Source of the DNA: Clostridium mediterraneense
GTDB taxonomy: Bacteria; Bacillota; Clostridia; Clostridiales; Clostridiaceae
Assembly (NCBI RefSeq): GCF_900091705.1
Contig: NZ_LT594785.1
Coordinates: forward strand, 373,640-437,639
DNA length: 64,000 bases
Direction of reading: 5' to 3'
Below the pieces are notes generated by a model, which searched no databases, was not told the origin of the DNA, and saw only the letters and a program-made list of their open reading frames with translations. Shown piece by piece: positions 8,555-16,622 of the stretch. The position numbers were made by a program, and so were the translations under genes. Numbering within the stretch: position 1 is the stretch's first letter; the number at the start of each line of letters is the position of its first letter.

Positions 8555-8730
8555 TAAAGAGGTAGAGGCGCGATTATTAAGAGTAGTTTTATGGAGTAGA
8601 AGTGCTAAGATGTAAAATGAAAGGAAGAATCGCCGAAGTTATATAAATATACTTTAAGTTTATATTGCTGGGTCTGTATAGAATATATGCAGGACTGTCA
8701 CGTATGTGGAGAGCTATCATCGAAGGATTT
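8555..8730 (+). promoter_or_regulatory. Lysine riboswitch (L-box)
   Basis: The leader carries the conserved L-box elements in order: AGAGGTAGAGGCGCGATT, AGTAGTTTTATGGAGTAGAAG, GGAAGAATCGCCGAAG, TTGCTGGGTCTG, GGACTGTCACGTATGTGGAG and AGCTATCATCG. These form the five-helix lysine-binding junction. A separate terminator follows, so lysine should cause premature termination of the downstream transporter mRNA. Confidence 0.93.
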
Positions 8731-8769
8731 CTATTTAATTTTGATTGTTTTAAATATTTGGATATATTT

Positions 8770-8803
8770 AAGAATCCTAGGTGTGCGCCTAGGATTCTTT
8801 TTT
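8770..8803 (+). terminator. Riboswitch-controlled intrinsic terminator
   Basis: Perfect 12-base stem AAGAATCCTAGG (8770-8781) and CCTAGGATTCTT (8788-8799), followed by T residues. It is placed between the L-box and the transporter start. Confidence 0.9.
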
Positions 8804-8847
8804 ATTGCCTCTTTAAGTCATATCACAAATTTAAGGAGGTTTTATTA

Positions 8848-10623
8848 ATGAAAAAGAGAATTAGTATTTTTACAGCTATGTTAACTTTGAATATTTTATT
8901 ATTCTCTACAGTAGCTTTTGCTAGTGAAAATGTTGGAGTAGCAAATGCAAATAAGTTTGGTATTTGGACTATACTACCACCACTTGTTTCAATAGTTTTA
9001 GCTTTTATAACAAAGAATGTTGTTGTTTCCTTATTCTTAGGAACTATTATTGGATGTGTAATGCTTTATGTTACAGATAGTAATATATTTATAGCTTTGA
9101 TTCAGGGATTTATGGATTTTGTTAATAGAGTTTTAGAATCACTTGCAGATTCTTGGAATGCAGGTATTATTCTTCAGGTATTAGTTATTGGGGGAATAAT
9201 TCATCTTGTTGGTAAAATGGGAGGAGCTAAGGCTATAGCTGAAGCTCTAGCTAGAAAAGCAAAGACAGTAAGAAGTGGTCAGCTTACTACTTTCTTACTT
9301 GGACTTGCAGTTTTCTTTGATGATTATGCAAATTCTTTAATAGTTGGACCTATAATGAGACCAGTTGCAGATAAGCTTAAGATTTCAAGAGAAAAACTTG
9401 CTTTTGTAATTGATGCAACAGCAGCTCCAGTAGCTGGACTTGCTATAATTTCAACATGGATAGGGCTTGAAGTTGGACTTATAGGAGATGCTTTTAATAG
9501 TATAGGACAATCTGTAGATGCTTTTGGAGTATTTCTTCAAACAATTCCATATAGATTTTATAATATTTTAATCTTAGCTTTTGTACTTATTTCAGCTATA
9601 ACTCTTAGAGAGTTTGGTCCAATGTATAAAGCAGAGCTTAATGCTAGAAAAGGGATAAGAAATAAAGAGGTAAGTTCACATTCAAAAGAGCAAATTGATG
9701 AAGTAATAAATGAATTAGAGCCAAAAGAAGGTGTAAAGCTTAGTATTTGGAATGCAATAATACCAGTAGGGTCATTAATAGTATTTTCACTTATAGCATT
9801 TTATTATAGTGGATATTCAACAATAATGGCTGGAAATGATACAGCACTTAAGGTACTTATTAATGAATCACCATTTGGATTTACAGCAATACAACAAACT
9901 TTCTCAAATGCTGATGCTTCAATTGCTTTATTCCAATCAGCTTTAATATCATCAATTATAACTATTGCTTTAGCAGTTGGAAAAAAGATATTTACACTTT
10001 CAGAAGCAATAGAAAATTGGATAGAAGGAATGAAGGGATTAGTTATTACAGGAGTAATTTTACTTCTTGCATGGAGTTTAAGTTCAGTTACTAAGGAAGT
10101 TGGAACAGCTCAATATCTAGTTGATATTTTATCAAATACAGTACCAGCATTTATACTTCCATCTATAATATTTATCTTAGGTTCAGTAATTGCTTTTGCA
10201 ACTGGAACAGCATATGGGACTATGGGAATATTAATGCCACTAGCAATTCCACTTTCATATACAATTTCAAGTGGTGATATGAATCTTGTAATAATTTCAA
10301 CATCAGCAGTTCTTACAGGAGCAATATTTGGAGATCACTGTTCACCTATTTCAGATACAACTATATTATCATCAACAGGAGCAGGATGTAATCATATAGA
10401 CCATGTTAAGACTCAAATATTCTATGCAATTTTTGTTGGAGTAGTTGCAATATTATTTGGATATATACCAGCAGGACTTGGTTTAAATGTTTGGATAACT
10501 CTTATTATGGGAGTAGCAGTAATAACGATTTTCTTAATGATTGTAGGTAAAAGAGTTGATAAAGATGAGATAGGTGCTAAGGTAGATGAAGATATAAGCG
10601 ATAAGAATATCAAAACTTTATAA
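8848..10623 (+). CDS. NhaC-family transporter under lysine riboswitch control, probable lysine permease
   Basis: 591-residue polytopic membrane protein of the NhaC Na+/H+ antiporter family, with an unusual signal-like N-terminus (about residues 1-27 ending TVAFASE). Family motifs include LAVFFDDYANSLIVGP and, near the C-terminus, IFGDHCSPISDTTILSSTGAGC. The L-box directly upstream makes lysine uptake the likely role, as predicted in the literature for riboswitch-linked NhaC relatives called LysW. The sequence alone would suggest only a Na+/H+ or amino acid antiporter. ATG 8848 follows AAGGAGG (8833-8839). The longer open frame from 8665 runs through the riboswitch and is not translated. Confidence 0.88.
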   Translation: MKKRISIFTAMLTLNILLFSTVAFASENVGVANANKFGIWTILPPLVSIVLAFITKNVVVSLFLGTIIGCVMLYVTDSNIFIALIQGFMDFVNRVLESLADSWNAGIILQVLVIGGIIHLVGKMGGAKAIAEALARKAKTVRSGQLTTFLLGLAVFFDDYANSLIVGPIMRPVADKLKISREKLAFVIDATAAPVAGLAIISTWIGLEVGLIGDAFNSIGQSVDAFGVFLQTIPYRFYNILILAFVLISAITLREFGPMYKAELNARKGIRNKEVSSHSKEQIDEVINELEPKEGVKLSIWNAIIPVGSLIVFSLIAFYYSGYSTIMAGNDTALKVLINESPFGFTAIQQTFSNADASIALFQSALISSIITIALAVGKKIFTLSEAIENWIEGMKGLVITGVILLLAWSLSSVTKEVGTAQYLVDILSNTVPAFILPSIIFILGSVIAFATGTAYGTMGILMPLAIPLSYTISSGDMNLVIISTSAVLTGAIFGDHCSPISDTTILSSTGAGCNHIDHVKTQIFYAIFVGVVAILFGYIPAGLGLNVWITLIMGVAVITIFLMIVGKRVDKDEIGAKVDEDISDKNIKTL

Positions 10624-10631
10624 TAAATATA

Positions 10632-10660
10632 AAAACCAGCTATTATTAGCTGGTTTTTTA
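10632..10660. terminator. Terminator after the NhaC-family gene (bidirectional)
   Basis: Perfect stem AAAACCAGCTA (10632-10642) with TAGCTGGTTTT (10647-10657). T-runs occur on both strands, serving the convergent gene at 10662 as well. Confidence 0.88.
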
Positions 10661-10661
10661 T

Positions 10662-11177
10662 TTAAAATAGATTTATTTTATCTTTCACGTCTTTTGCATC
10701 TTTTGGTGGGAAAATATATATGTTAATTATTATTGAAATTACTATCCCTACAAGTGTTTCAAATATTCTACTTATATTATAGACATAATTTGAGTAATCT
10801 CTTGTTAGTAATAAATTAGCTAAAAAAACTATACAAGCTATTGATACAGAACCTGGCTTATTTAATAAGGTACATATATATATCACTATTATAGATAGTC
10901 CAGTTATTAGTATAGTTTCAAACCAGAAATTACTGTAATAAGATAATAAGAATGTAGCGAATAAGCCAACACAACCACCTATTAAAGTTCCAATCATTCT
11001 ATTTTTGCCCATTTTTAATGAATTTTCAAATGAGTCTCCCATACAAATAACGGCTGCTATGCAGGCATAAAATGATGAGTCAAATCCTAGAAGCTTTAAC
11101 ACTATAATTGATAAAAATATAGCTAGGGCTGTTTTTAAGTTTCTTGCACCGATTTTTGGGAGTTTGTATTTATCCAT
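10662..11177 (-). CDS. Aromatic acid exporter family (ArAE_1/FUSC-like) membrane protein
   Basis: 171-residue protein with about five hydrophobic helices. The N-terminal KIGARNLKTALAIFLSIIV and the following FYACIAAVICMGDSFENSLKMGKNRMIGTLIGG match the N-terminal module of the ArAE_1 (DUF939)/FUSC family, in which the GxxRxxGT(x)xG motif lies between helices. The usual C-terminal cytoplasmic domain is missing, so this is a short form. The ribosome binding site AGGAGG is in place. The gene stands alone, convergent with the NhaC-family gene. Substrate unknown; export of organic acids is the family-level guess. Confidence 0.75.
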   Translation of the reverse strand: MDKYKLPKIGARNLKTALAIFLSIIVLKLLGFDSSFYACIAAVICMGDSFENSLKMGKNRMIGTLIGGCVGLFATFLLSYYSNFWFETILITGLSIIVIYICTLLNKPGSVSIACIVFLANLLLTRDYSNYVYNISRIFETLVGIVISIIINIYIFPPKDAKDVKDKINLF

Positions 11178-11341
11178 AAATATCCTCCTTTACACTTTAT
11201 TTTATTATATCATATTAGTTTTAATTAAATTTTTATGAGTTGATATTATTAATGAAAAATAACAATATTTATAGAAAATTATAATTTAAAATTCAGATTA
11301 ATGATAAAATAGAGGATGAAGGACTAAAAGGAGGTAATTAG

Positions 11342-12187
11342 GTGTTTTGCATGGATGAAACTGAAAAGGAAAAAAATAAAGCTTATTTTGAATTAAAGGA
11401 AAGTTCGAGAAGTTCATTAGAAGAGTATTATTATAATTGTTTAATTTTTGCTGCTTTTGCTATTGGGGCTTTTGTATTATATATTTCCGAGGGAATATCA
11501 AGAGGAATATTTCTAGTATTAGATTTAGCTCTTATGTTTAAACTATTAAAGAATCTTTGGAATTTAAAAAAGACTAAACAAAAGGAAAATTTAAATATAG
11601 AATATCAAATTAAGTACTTAAGAAATATTTTTACTTTTAATGTAATCATAATAGCTGAAGCTATTATAAGACATTTTCTAAATTTAAACATAGTTATAGT
11701 TCAATATTTAGCTATAGCAGTAGCTGTTTATGCTTCTGTATTTTTAGTTCATAAGCTTTGGAAAATGTATATTAAAAAAGAGCATTATAATTCTATTGAA
11801 GCGGGAGAATATTATAAGGTTATCAAAAAGCAAAGTTCTAAACATAAGATATTTGTAATGATAGCATTATTTTTAATATTATGTTTAGTAATCATTAACT
11901 TTATGAATATACTACCTTCAACTGCTTTAATTATATTTATGACTGTATGTTATGCCTTTTTACTATTTGCAGCTATTGATGCTAGATGTAATCTTTCAGT
12001 TCAGCATGAACTTTTAGAAAAAGGTGAAATATTTAATATAGAAGTACAAGAATTCTTTGAAGATCTTGATGAAGAAGATGAAGAATTAGAAGAGGATATT
12101 GAAGAAAATATTGAAGATAATTTTGAAGAAGAAAAATTAGAAAATGATTATACAGACATATTTGAAGAAAGAGAAAATACAATTTAA
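11342..12187 (+). CDS. Six-helix membrane protein with acidic tail, unknown function
   Basis: 281 residues with three pairs of hydrophobic segments (about 30-75, 98-145 and 165-215) and no recognisable domain. The last about 45 residues are extremely acidic (runs of Glu/Asp such as EEDEELEEDIEENIED) and probably cytoplasmic. GTG 11342 is preferred because AAAGGAGG (11327-11334) stands 7 bases before it; ATG 11351 would be 16 bases away. It lies directly upstream of the metG T-box but has a separate promoter behind it. I do not recognise the family. Confidence 0.75.
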   Translation: MFCMDETEKEKNKAYFELKESSRSSLEEYYYNCLIFAAFAIGAFVLYISEGISRGIFLVLDLALMFKLLKNLWNLKKTKQKENLNIEYQIKYLRNIFTFNVIIIAEAIIRHFLNLNIVIVQYLAIAVAVYASVFLVHKLWKMYIKKEHYNSIEAGEYYKVIKKQSSKHKIFVMIALFLILCLVIINFMNILPSTALIIFMTVCYAFLLFAAIDARCNLSVQHELLEKGEIFNIEVQEFFEDLDEEDEELEEDIEENIEDNFEEEKLENDYTDIFEERENTI

Positions 12188-12193
12188 AATAGA

Positions 12194-12223
12194 TTGACAT
12201 TGTATCTTTAAAAAGCATATAAT
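12194..12223 (+). promoter_or_regulatory. Promoter of the metG T-box transcript
   Basis: TTGACA (12194-12199), 18-base spacer, TATAAT (12218-12223): consensus hexamers. Confidence 0.8.
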
Positions 12224-12235
12224 TTATATGTAAAT

Positions 12236-12566
12236 GCTATGAAGAGAAGAGTAGTAAAGTGAAATGTGCAAAAGAGAGCTGGGGTGCTGAGAACCAGAGA
12301 CAGGAAACTTTATGAAGATGGCCTCTGAGCTTGTTTTCTGAGGAATTTATTCTTAGGAAAATACGGGAGCAACCGTTATATTGCTAAAGTAATTAATTTT
12401 TGCATAGTGTGTCCAAAAAATATATTTATGCGTATTAATATAAACAATTGTCCAAATCTGTGCAAAATTTTTTTACTTATTGAGATAGTTTTAGTGATAG
12501 AACTATGAATTAGAGTGGTAACGCGTAATTAACGCCTCTATGGGATTTTCTCATAGAGGTTTTTTT
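12236..12566 (+). promoter_or_regulatory. T-box leader, methionine-specific, upstream of metG
   Basis: Long structured leader with the T-box elements. Stem I begins with GAAGAGAAGAGTAGTAA. The specifier region reads gATGgcctctgagc, giving the Met codon ATG at 12318-12320. The T-box sequence AGAGTGGTAACGCG (12512-12525) carries the TGGT that pairs with the tRNA acceptor end. The terminator is CCTCTATG (12535-12542) with CATAGAGG (12552-12559) and a T-run. Uncharged tRNA-Met should stabilise the antiterminator (TAGAG with CTCTA) and switch on metG. The asnS leader at 56640-56920 has the same context around its codon. Confidence 0.93.
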
Positions 12567-12589
12567 ATATAAAGATTTAGGAGGATAAG

Positions 12590-14539
12590 ATGATGAGTAA
12601 GAAATTTTATATTACAACACCTATTTATTACCCATCAGCAAAGTTACATATAGGAAATACTTATACAACTGTAGCTGCTGATGCACTTGCTAGATTTAAA
12701 AGATTAACAGGATATGACGTTATGTTCTTAACAGGAACAGATGAACATGGACAAAAAATTCAAAGAAAAGCTGAAGAAAAAAATGTTACTCCAAAAGAAT
12801 ATGTTGATGAAATAGTTGCAGGTATAAAAGACCTTTGGAGCATGATGGACATTAAATATGATAAATTTATAAGAACAACTGATGATTATCATATGAAAAC
12901 AGTTCAAAAGATATTTAAAAAATTATATGATCAAGGTGATATTTATAAGAGTGTTTATGAAGGACTTTATTGTACACCTTGTGAATCATTCTGGACAGAA
13001 AATCAATTAGTAGATGGAAAGTGCCCAGACTGTGGAAGAGATGTAGAACCAGCTAAGGAAGAAGCTTACTTCTTTAAAATGAGTAAATATGCTGATAGAT
13101 TAATAAAGTATATTGAAGATAATCCACACTTTATACAACCAGAATCAAGAAAGAATGAAATGCTTAATAATTTCTTAAGACCAGGTCTTCAAGATTTATG
13201 TGTTTCAAGAACAAGTTTTAATTGGGGAATTCCAGTTGAATTCGACCCAGATCATGTAACTTATGTTTGGATAGATGCTTTATCAAACTATATAACTGCT
13301 TTAGGTTATGGTCAAGAAAATGATGAACTTTTCAAAAAGTTCTGGCCTGCTGATGTTCACTTAATAGGTAAAGATATTTTAAGATTCCATACAATTTACT
13401 GGCCAATTATGTTAATGGCTTTAGGAGAAGAACTTCCAAAGCAAGTATTTGGTCATGGATGGTTACTTGTTAACGGTGGAAAAATGTCTAAATCAAAAGG
13501 AAATGTTGTAGACCCAGTTGTTTTAATAAATGAATTTGGAGTAGACCCAGTTAGATATTATCTATTAAGAGAAATACCATTTGGTTCAGATGGATTATTT
13601 AATAATGAAACATTTATTAAAAAGACAAATTCAGATTTAGCTAACGACCTTGGTAATTTATTATCAAGAACAATAGCTATGGTTTGCAAATACTTTGATG
13701 GAGTTATTCCAGCACCAACAGCTAAAGAAGCTATAGATGATGAACTTATCAATTTAGCTCTTGAAACTCCAAAGAAAGTTGAAGCTTACATGGAAAACTA
13801 CAAGATTCCAGAAGCTCTTGCAAGCATATGGGAACTTATAGGTAGAGCTAATAAATATATTGATGAAACAATGCCTTGGATACTTGCTAAGGATGAAGAA
13901 AAGAAAGAAAGACTTGGAACAGTTATGTATAACTTAATGGAATCATTAAGATTTGCATCAGTTTTAGTTTCCCCATTCTTACCATCAACAAGCGAAAAGA
14001 TAAATGAACAATTAAAGACAGACGTTATTAGTTGGGAAAGTCTTGCTAGCTTCGATGGAACAAAAGTAGGCGTAAAAGTTGAAAAAGGAGAAGTTATCTT
14101 CCCAAGAATTGATGTTGAAGCTAAACTTGCTGAGCTTGAAGAATTAAGATTAAAAGCATTAGCAGAAGCTAAAGCAGAAGTTAATGAAGAAGTAATAAAA
14201 AATCCTATTAAAGAAGAAATTACAATAGATGATTTTGAAAAAATAGATTTAAGAGTTGTTAAGGTTCTTGAATGTGAACCAGTTAAAAAAGCTAAGAAAC
14301 TTTTAAAATTAAAAGTTGATTTAGCAGGAGAAGAAAGACAAGTAATTTCAGGAATAGCAATGCACTATAAACCAGAAGAATTAGTTGGTAAATATGTTGT
14401 TTTAGTTGCTAATTTAAAACCTGTAACATTAAGAGGTGAATTATCACAAGGTATGATTCTTGCAGCAGCACCTTCAGATGATTCAGAATTATTACTTGTT
14501 AATCCAGGAGAATTAAAGACAGGAAGCCAAGTTAGATAA
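12590..14539 (+). CDS. metG: Methionyl-tRNA synthetase
   Basis: 649-residue class I aminoacyl-tRNA synthetase that charges tRNA-Met. The signature HIGN is at about residue 20 and KMSKS at about 298. A zinc knuckle with CTPC and CPDC pairs lies around 127-148, and the C-terminal dimerising tRNA-binding (Trbp111/EMAP-II-like) domain covers about 545-649 (DFEKIDLRVVKVLE). This is the long bacterial form. Two adjacent ATG codons (12590 and 12593) both suit the AGGAGG at 12579-12584. It is controlled by the T-box leader. This is the housekeeping MetRS; a second, divergent MetRS-like gene follows. Confidence 0.97.
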   Translation: MMSKKFYITTPIYYPSAKLHIGNTYTTVAADALARFKRLTGYDVMFLTGTDEHGQKIQRKAEEKNVTPKEYVDEIVAGIKDLWSMMDIKYDKFIRTTDDYHMKTVQKIFKKLYDQGDIYKSVYEGLYCTPCESFWTENQLVDGKCPDCGRDVEPAKEEAYFFKMSKYADRLIKYIEDNPHFIQPESRKNEMLNNFLRPGLQDLCVSRTSFNWGIPVEFDPDHVTYVWIDALSNYITALGYGQENDELFKKFWPADVHLIGKDILRFHTIYWPIMLMALGEELPKQVFGHGWLLVNGGKMSKSKGNVVDPVVLINEFGVDPVRYYLLREIPFGSDGLFNNETFIKKTNSDLANDLGNLLSRTIAMVCKYFDGVIPAPTAKEAIDDELINLALETPKKVEAYMENYKIPEALASIWELIGRANKYIDETMPWILAKDEEKKERLGTVMYNLMESLRFASVLVSPFLPSTSEKINEQLKTDVISWESLASFDGTKVGVKVEKGEVIFPRIDVEAKLAELEELRLKALAEAKAEVNEEVIKNPIKEEITIDDFEKIDLRVVKVLECEPVKKAKKLLKLKVDLAGEERQVISGIAMHYKPEELVGKYVVLVANLKPVTLRGELSQGMILAAAPSDDSELLLVNPGELKTGSQVR

Positions 14540-14561
14540 TTGACTTTATAAGATAAACATT

Positions 14562-14600
14562 AGAGCTTTTCAAAGTATTTCTTTGAAAAGCTCTTTTTTA
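14562..14600 (+). terminator. Terminator between metG and the second MetRS gene
   Basis: Perfect 14-base stem (14562-14575 with 14581-14594), loop TATTT, six T. Confidence 0.92.
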
Positions 14601-14622
14601 AAATTAGATTGGGGGTAAGAAA

Positions 14623-16170
14623 ATGAATATTATTGTAGGAAATGCTTTGCCATATGCAAATGGATTATTACATATAGGGAGAGTTTCTTCATGGATGCCA
14701 GGTGATGCTATAGCTAGATATCATAGAGCAAAAGGTGATAATGTTATTTTTATTTCAGGTTCAGACTGTCATGGGGAGCTTGTATTAAAAAAAGCAAAAG
14801 AATTAGATAAATCACCAAGAGTTGTGAGTAGTCATTTTCATAAAGATTTTGAAGAAAAGTTTAAAGAATTAGATTTTTCTTTTGATTATTTTACAAAGAC
14901 GGATTCTGATTATCATAAGGAAAATGTTAAAGAGTTTATTAAGACTCTTTATAATAGGGGCTATATTTATAAACTTAATGTAGAGGAAGATTTTTGTGAG
15001 CATTGTAATGAAAGCGTAGGAGATAGATTTATAGAAAACAATATCCATACTGTTTGTGGGAAAAAGATTATAAAAAAATCTGTGGATAAATTATTTTTTA
15101 AGTTATCCACATTTGAAGATTATTTAAAAGGATTAGTTTCTAAAGATTTATCTTGGAGAGAAAATGCTCTAAAACTTAGTAAGAAATATTTAGATGAAGG
15201 GCTTAGAGACAAGCCTATTAATAGAGACATAGAATGGGGAATTGATGTTCCAATAGAAGGCTTTACTGATCAAAAGATTTATGTTTGGATTGAAGCTGTT
15301 ATGGCTTATTTAACTGCAACAAAAAAATGTATAGAAGAAAAAGGTGAAAAGTTTGAGGATTATTGGGGAGGTAAAGATTCAAGATTATATCTACTTCATG
15401 GAAAAGAAAATATACCTTTCCATACTATAACTTTTCCAGCTATTGTTGCAGGACTTGGATATGAAAATATTAATATTAGAATATTATCATCTGAACATAT
15501 GGATCTTGAAGGAAAGAAATTTTCAACAAATAGAAATTGGGTTATTTGGCTAGATGATATTATTGATAGATACGATAGTGATACTATAAGATATTATTTT
15601 TTAACACATGGAGCTGAGAAAAGAAATTCTAATTTTACTTGGAAGGATTTTATTAATGTTCATAATAATGAGCTTCTAGGTATCTATGGTAATTTTATAA
15701 ATAGAAGTCTGAGCTTTGTTGAAAAATATTATAATGGAAACTTAGAAAAGCAAAGAATAAATAAATCTATTCAAAATCAAATAGAAGAGACTTATAAAAT
15801 AGTTTCAAGTTCTATTGAAAAAGGAAATTTAAGAGAAGCTACTAAAAGTATTTTAAATCTTGCTATTAGAGGTAGTGAATATTTTGATGCTGAAAAACCA
15901 TGGATACTTTTTAGAAATGATCCAATGAGATGCAAGGAAGTAATATATAATTGTTCTATTATTGTGGCTAATCTTTCAAATCTTTTGAATCCTATAATAC
16001 CTAAAACAGCAGATAGGATAAGAAAAATTTTGGAGATTAAAGAAATTTGTTTTAATCCAATAATTTTAGATGAGATTAATGTAGGTAAAGTTGAATTACT
16101 ATTTAATAGGATAGATAAAAAAAAGATATCCGAGGAAGTGTTTAGACTTAAAAATAAAAGAAAAATCTAA
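14623..16170 (+). CDS. Second, divergent methionyl-tRNA synthetase (MetRS2-like)
   Basis: 515-residue class I synthetase related to MetRS but clearly not a recent copy of the adjacent metG. It keeps the first signature (HIGR at about 17), KIYVWIEAVMAY in the core and the anticodon-binding helical domain. It has KFSTN at about 299-303 instead of KMSKS, only three zinc-type cysteines (CEHC and VCG), and no C-terminal Trbp111 domain. Such second MetRS enzymes occur in some Firmicutes and can confer resistance to MetRS inhibitors; whether this one is active cannot be told from sequence. It follows metG's terminator by about 25 bases with no T-box of its own, so read-through or a weak local promoter must express it. 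Confidence 0.85.
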   Translation: MNIIVGNALPYANGLLHIGRVSSWMPGDAIARYHRAKGDNVIFISGSDCHGELVLKKAKELDKSPRVVSSHFHKDFEEKFKELDFSFDYFTKTDSDYHKENVKEFIKTLYNRGYIYKLNVEEDFCEHCNESVGDRFIENNIHTVCGKKIIKKSVDKLFFKLSTFEDYLKGLVSKDLSWRENALKLSKKYLDEGLRDKPINRDIEWGIDVPIEGFTDQKIYVWIEAVMAYLTATKKCIEEKGEKFEDYWGGKDSRLYLLHGKENIPFHTITFPAIVAGLGYENINIRILSSEHMDLEGKKFSTNRNWVIWLDDIIDRYDSDTIRYYFLTHGAEKRNSNFTWKDFINVHNNELLGIYGNFINRSLSFVEKYYNGNLEKQRINKSIQNQIEETYKIVSSSIEKGNLREATKSILNLAIRGSEYFDAEKPWILFRNDPMRCKEVIYNCSIIVANLSNLLNPIIPKTADRIRKILEIKEICFNPIILDEINVGKVELLFNRIDKKKISEEVFRLKNKRKI

Positions 16171-16171
16171 A

Positions 16172-16308
16172 TAAAAAATGAAGACCTAGGTTCCGTTACC
16201 TAGGTCTTCTTGGTGAAAAGAAATATACTTGGAACTGTTTAAGGGGGACAAATCCCAAGCATATTTAATTTAAGGGGTAAAATTAAATTAGTGTTTTAGC
16301 TACGTTAC
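16172..16308 (-). ncRNA. Structured small RNA, copy 1 (tandem pair)
   Basis: About 137 nt on the minus strand. From 5': GTAACGTAGCTAAAACAC, a hairpin TTTAATTT/AAATTAAA whose loop shows ACCCCTT (C-run opposite 16274-16277), then a longer helix ATAT-CTTGG/CCAAG-ATAT enclosing GGGATTTGTCCCCCTTA, an AAGA-rich linker, and a perfect 12-base terminator stem (16180-16191 with 16198-16209) followed by T-run on this strand only. The plus strand lacks a T-run there, which fixes orientation. The CCCCTTA loops are complementary to Shine-Dalgarno-like TAAGGGG, suggesting a trans-acting translational regulator. Family not recognised. Confidence 0.7.
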
Positions 16309-16318
16309 ATTTATAAAT

Positions 16319-16349
16319 ATACTACTGCTATATGGCAAAAATGTGTCAA
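16319..16349 (-). promoter_or_regulatory. Putative promoter of small RNA copy 1
   Basis: Minus-strand TTGACA (16344-16349) and a possible -10 TAGTAT (16319-16324, spacer 19) or AGTAGT (spacer 17). A GCCATATAG motif in the spacer is shared with copy 2. The start expected from this promoter coincides with the start of the conserved RNA. Confidence 0.5.
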
Positions 16350-16410
16350 ATATAAAAAGTAATGATAAAGTAATCTTTATGTAATAAAATTATATTTTTT
16401 AAATTTTTAA

Positions 16411-16553
16411 AAACAAAAAAAGACCTAGGTTTCCGTTACCTAGATCTTCTACTTGGTGAAAAGAAACATACCTCGGAACCGGTGTAAGGGGGACGAATCC
16501 CGAGGATGTTCAATTTAAGGGGTAAAATTAAATTAGTGTTTTAGCTACGTTAC
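16411..16553 (-). ncRNA. Structured small RNA, copy 2 (tandem pair)
   Basis: About 143 nt, same strand and architecture as copy 1. The first 42 nt are identical. The second helix has changed in a compensatory way: CTTGG/CCAAG became CTCGG/CCGAG, and ATAT/ATAT became ACAT/ATGT, so pairing is kept although sequence differs. Its loop again carries TTCGTCCCCCTTA (C-run opposite 16488-16492), and the first hairpin shows ACCCCTT (opposite 16519-16522). The terminator stem is at 16421-16430 with 16438-16447 and a seven-T run. Covariation between two copies is good evidence for a functional RNA structure. Confidence 0.72.
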
Positions 16554-16563
16554 AAATATAATA

Positions 16564-16594
16564 TTACTATCCTTATATGACAGTTAAGTGTCAA
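16564..16594 (-). promoter_or_regulatory. Putative promoter of small RNA copy 2
   Basis: Minus-strand TTGACA (16589-16594), spacer with the shared GTCATATAAG motif, and a weak -10 (TAGTAA at spacer 19 or GATAGT at spacer 17). It lies between the Crp/Fnr gene stop and the RNA. Confidence 0.5.
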
Positions 16595-16622
16595 TTATAA
16601 ATTTTTTGTGAACTATTTTTAA

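Noticed and set aside
8665-8847. N-terminal extension of the NhaC-type protein
   Set aside because: This part of the frame is the lysine riboswitch and its terminator; a good ribosome binding site and signal-like start exist at 8848.
16180-16209. Plus-strand terminator for the MetRS2 gene
   Set aside because: The hairpin has no T-run on the plus strand; T-runs occur only on the minus strand, so it belongs to the small RNA.
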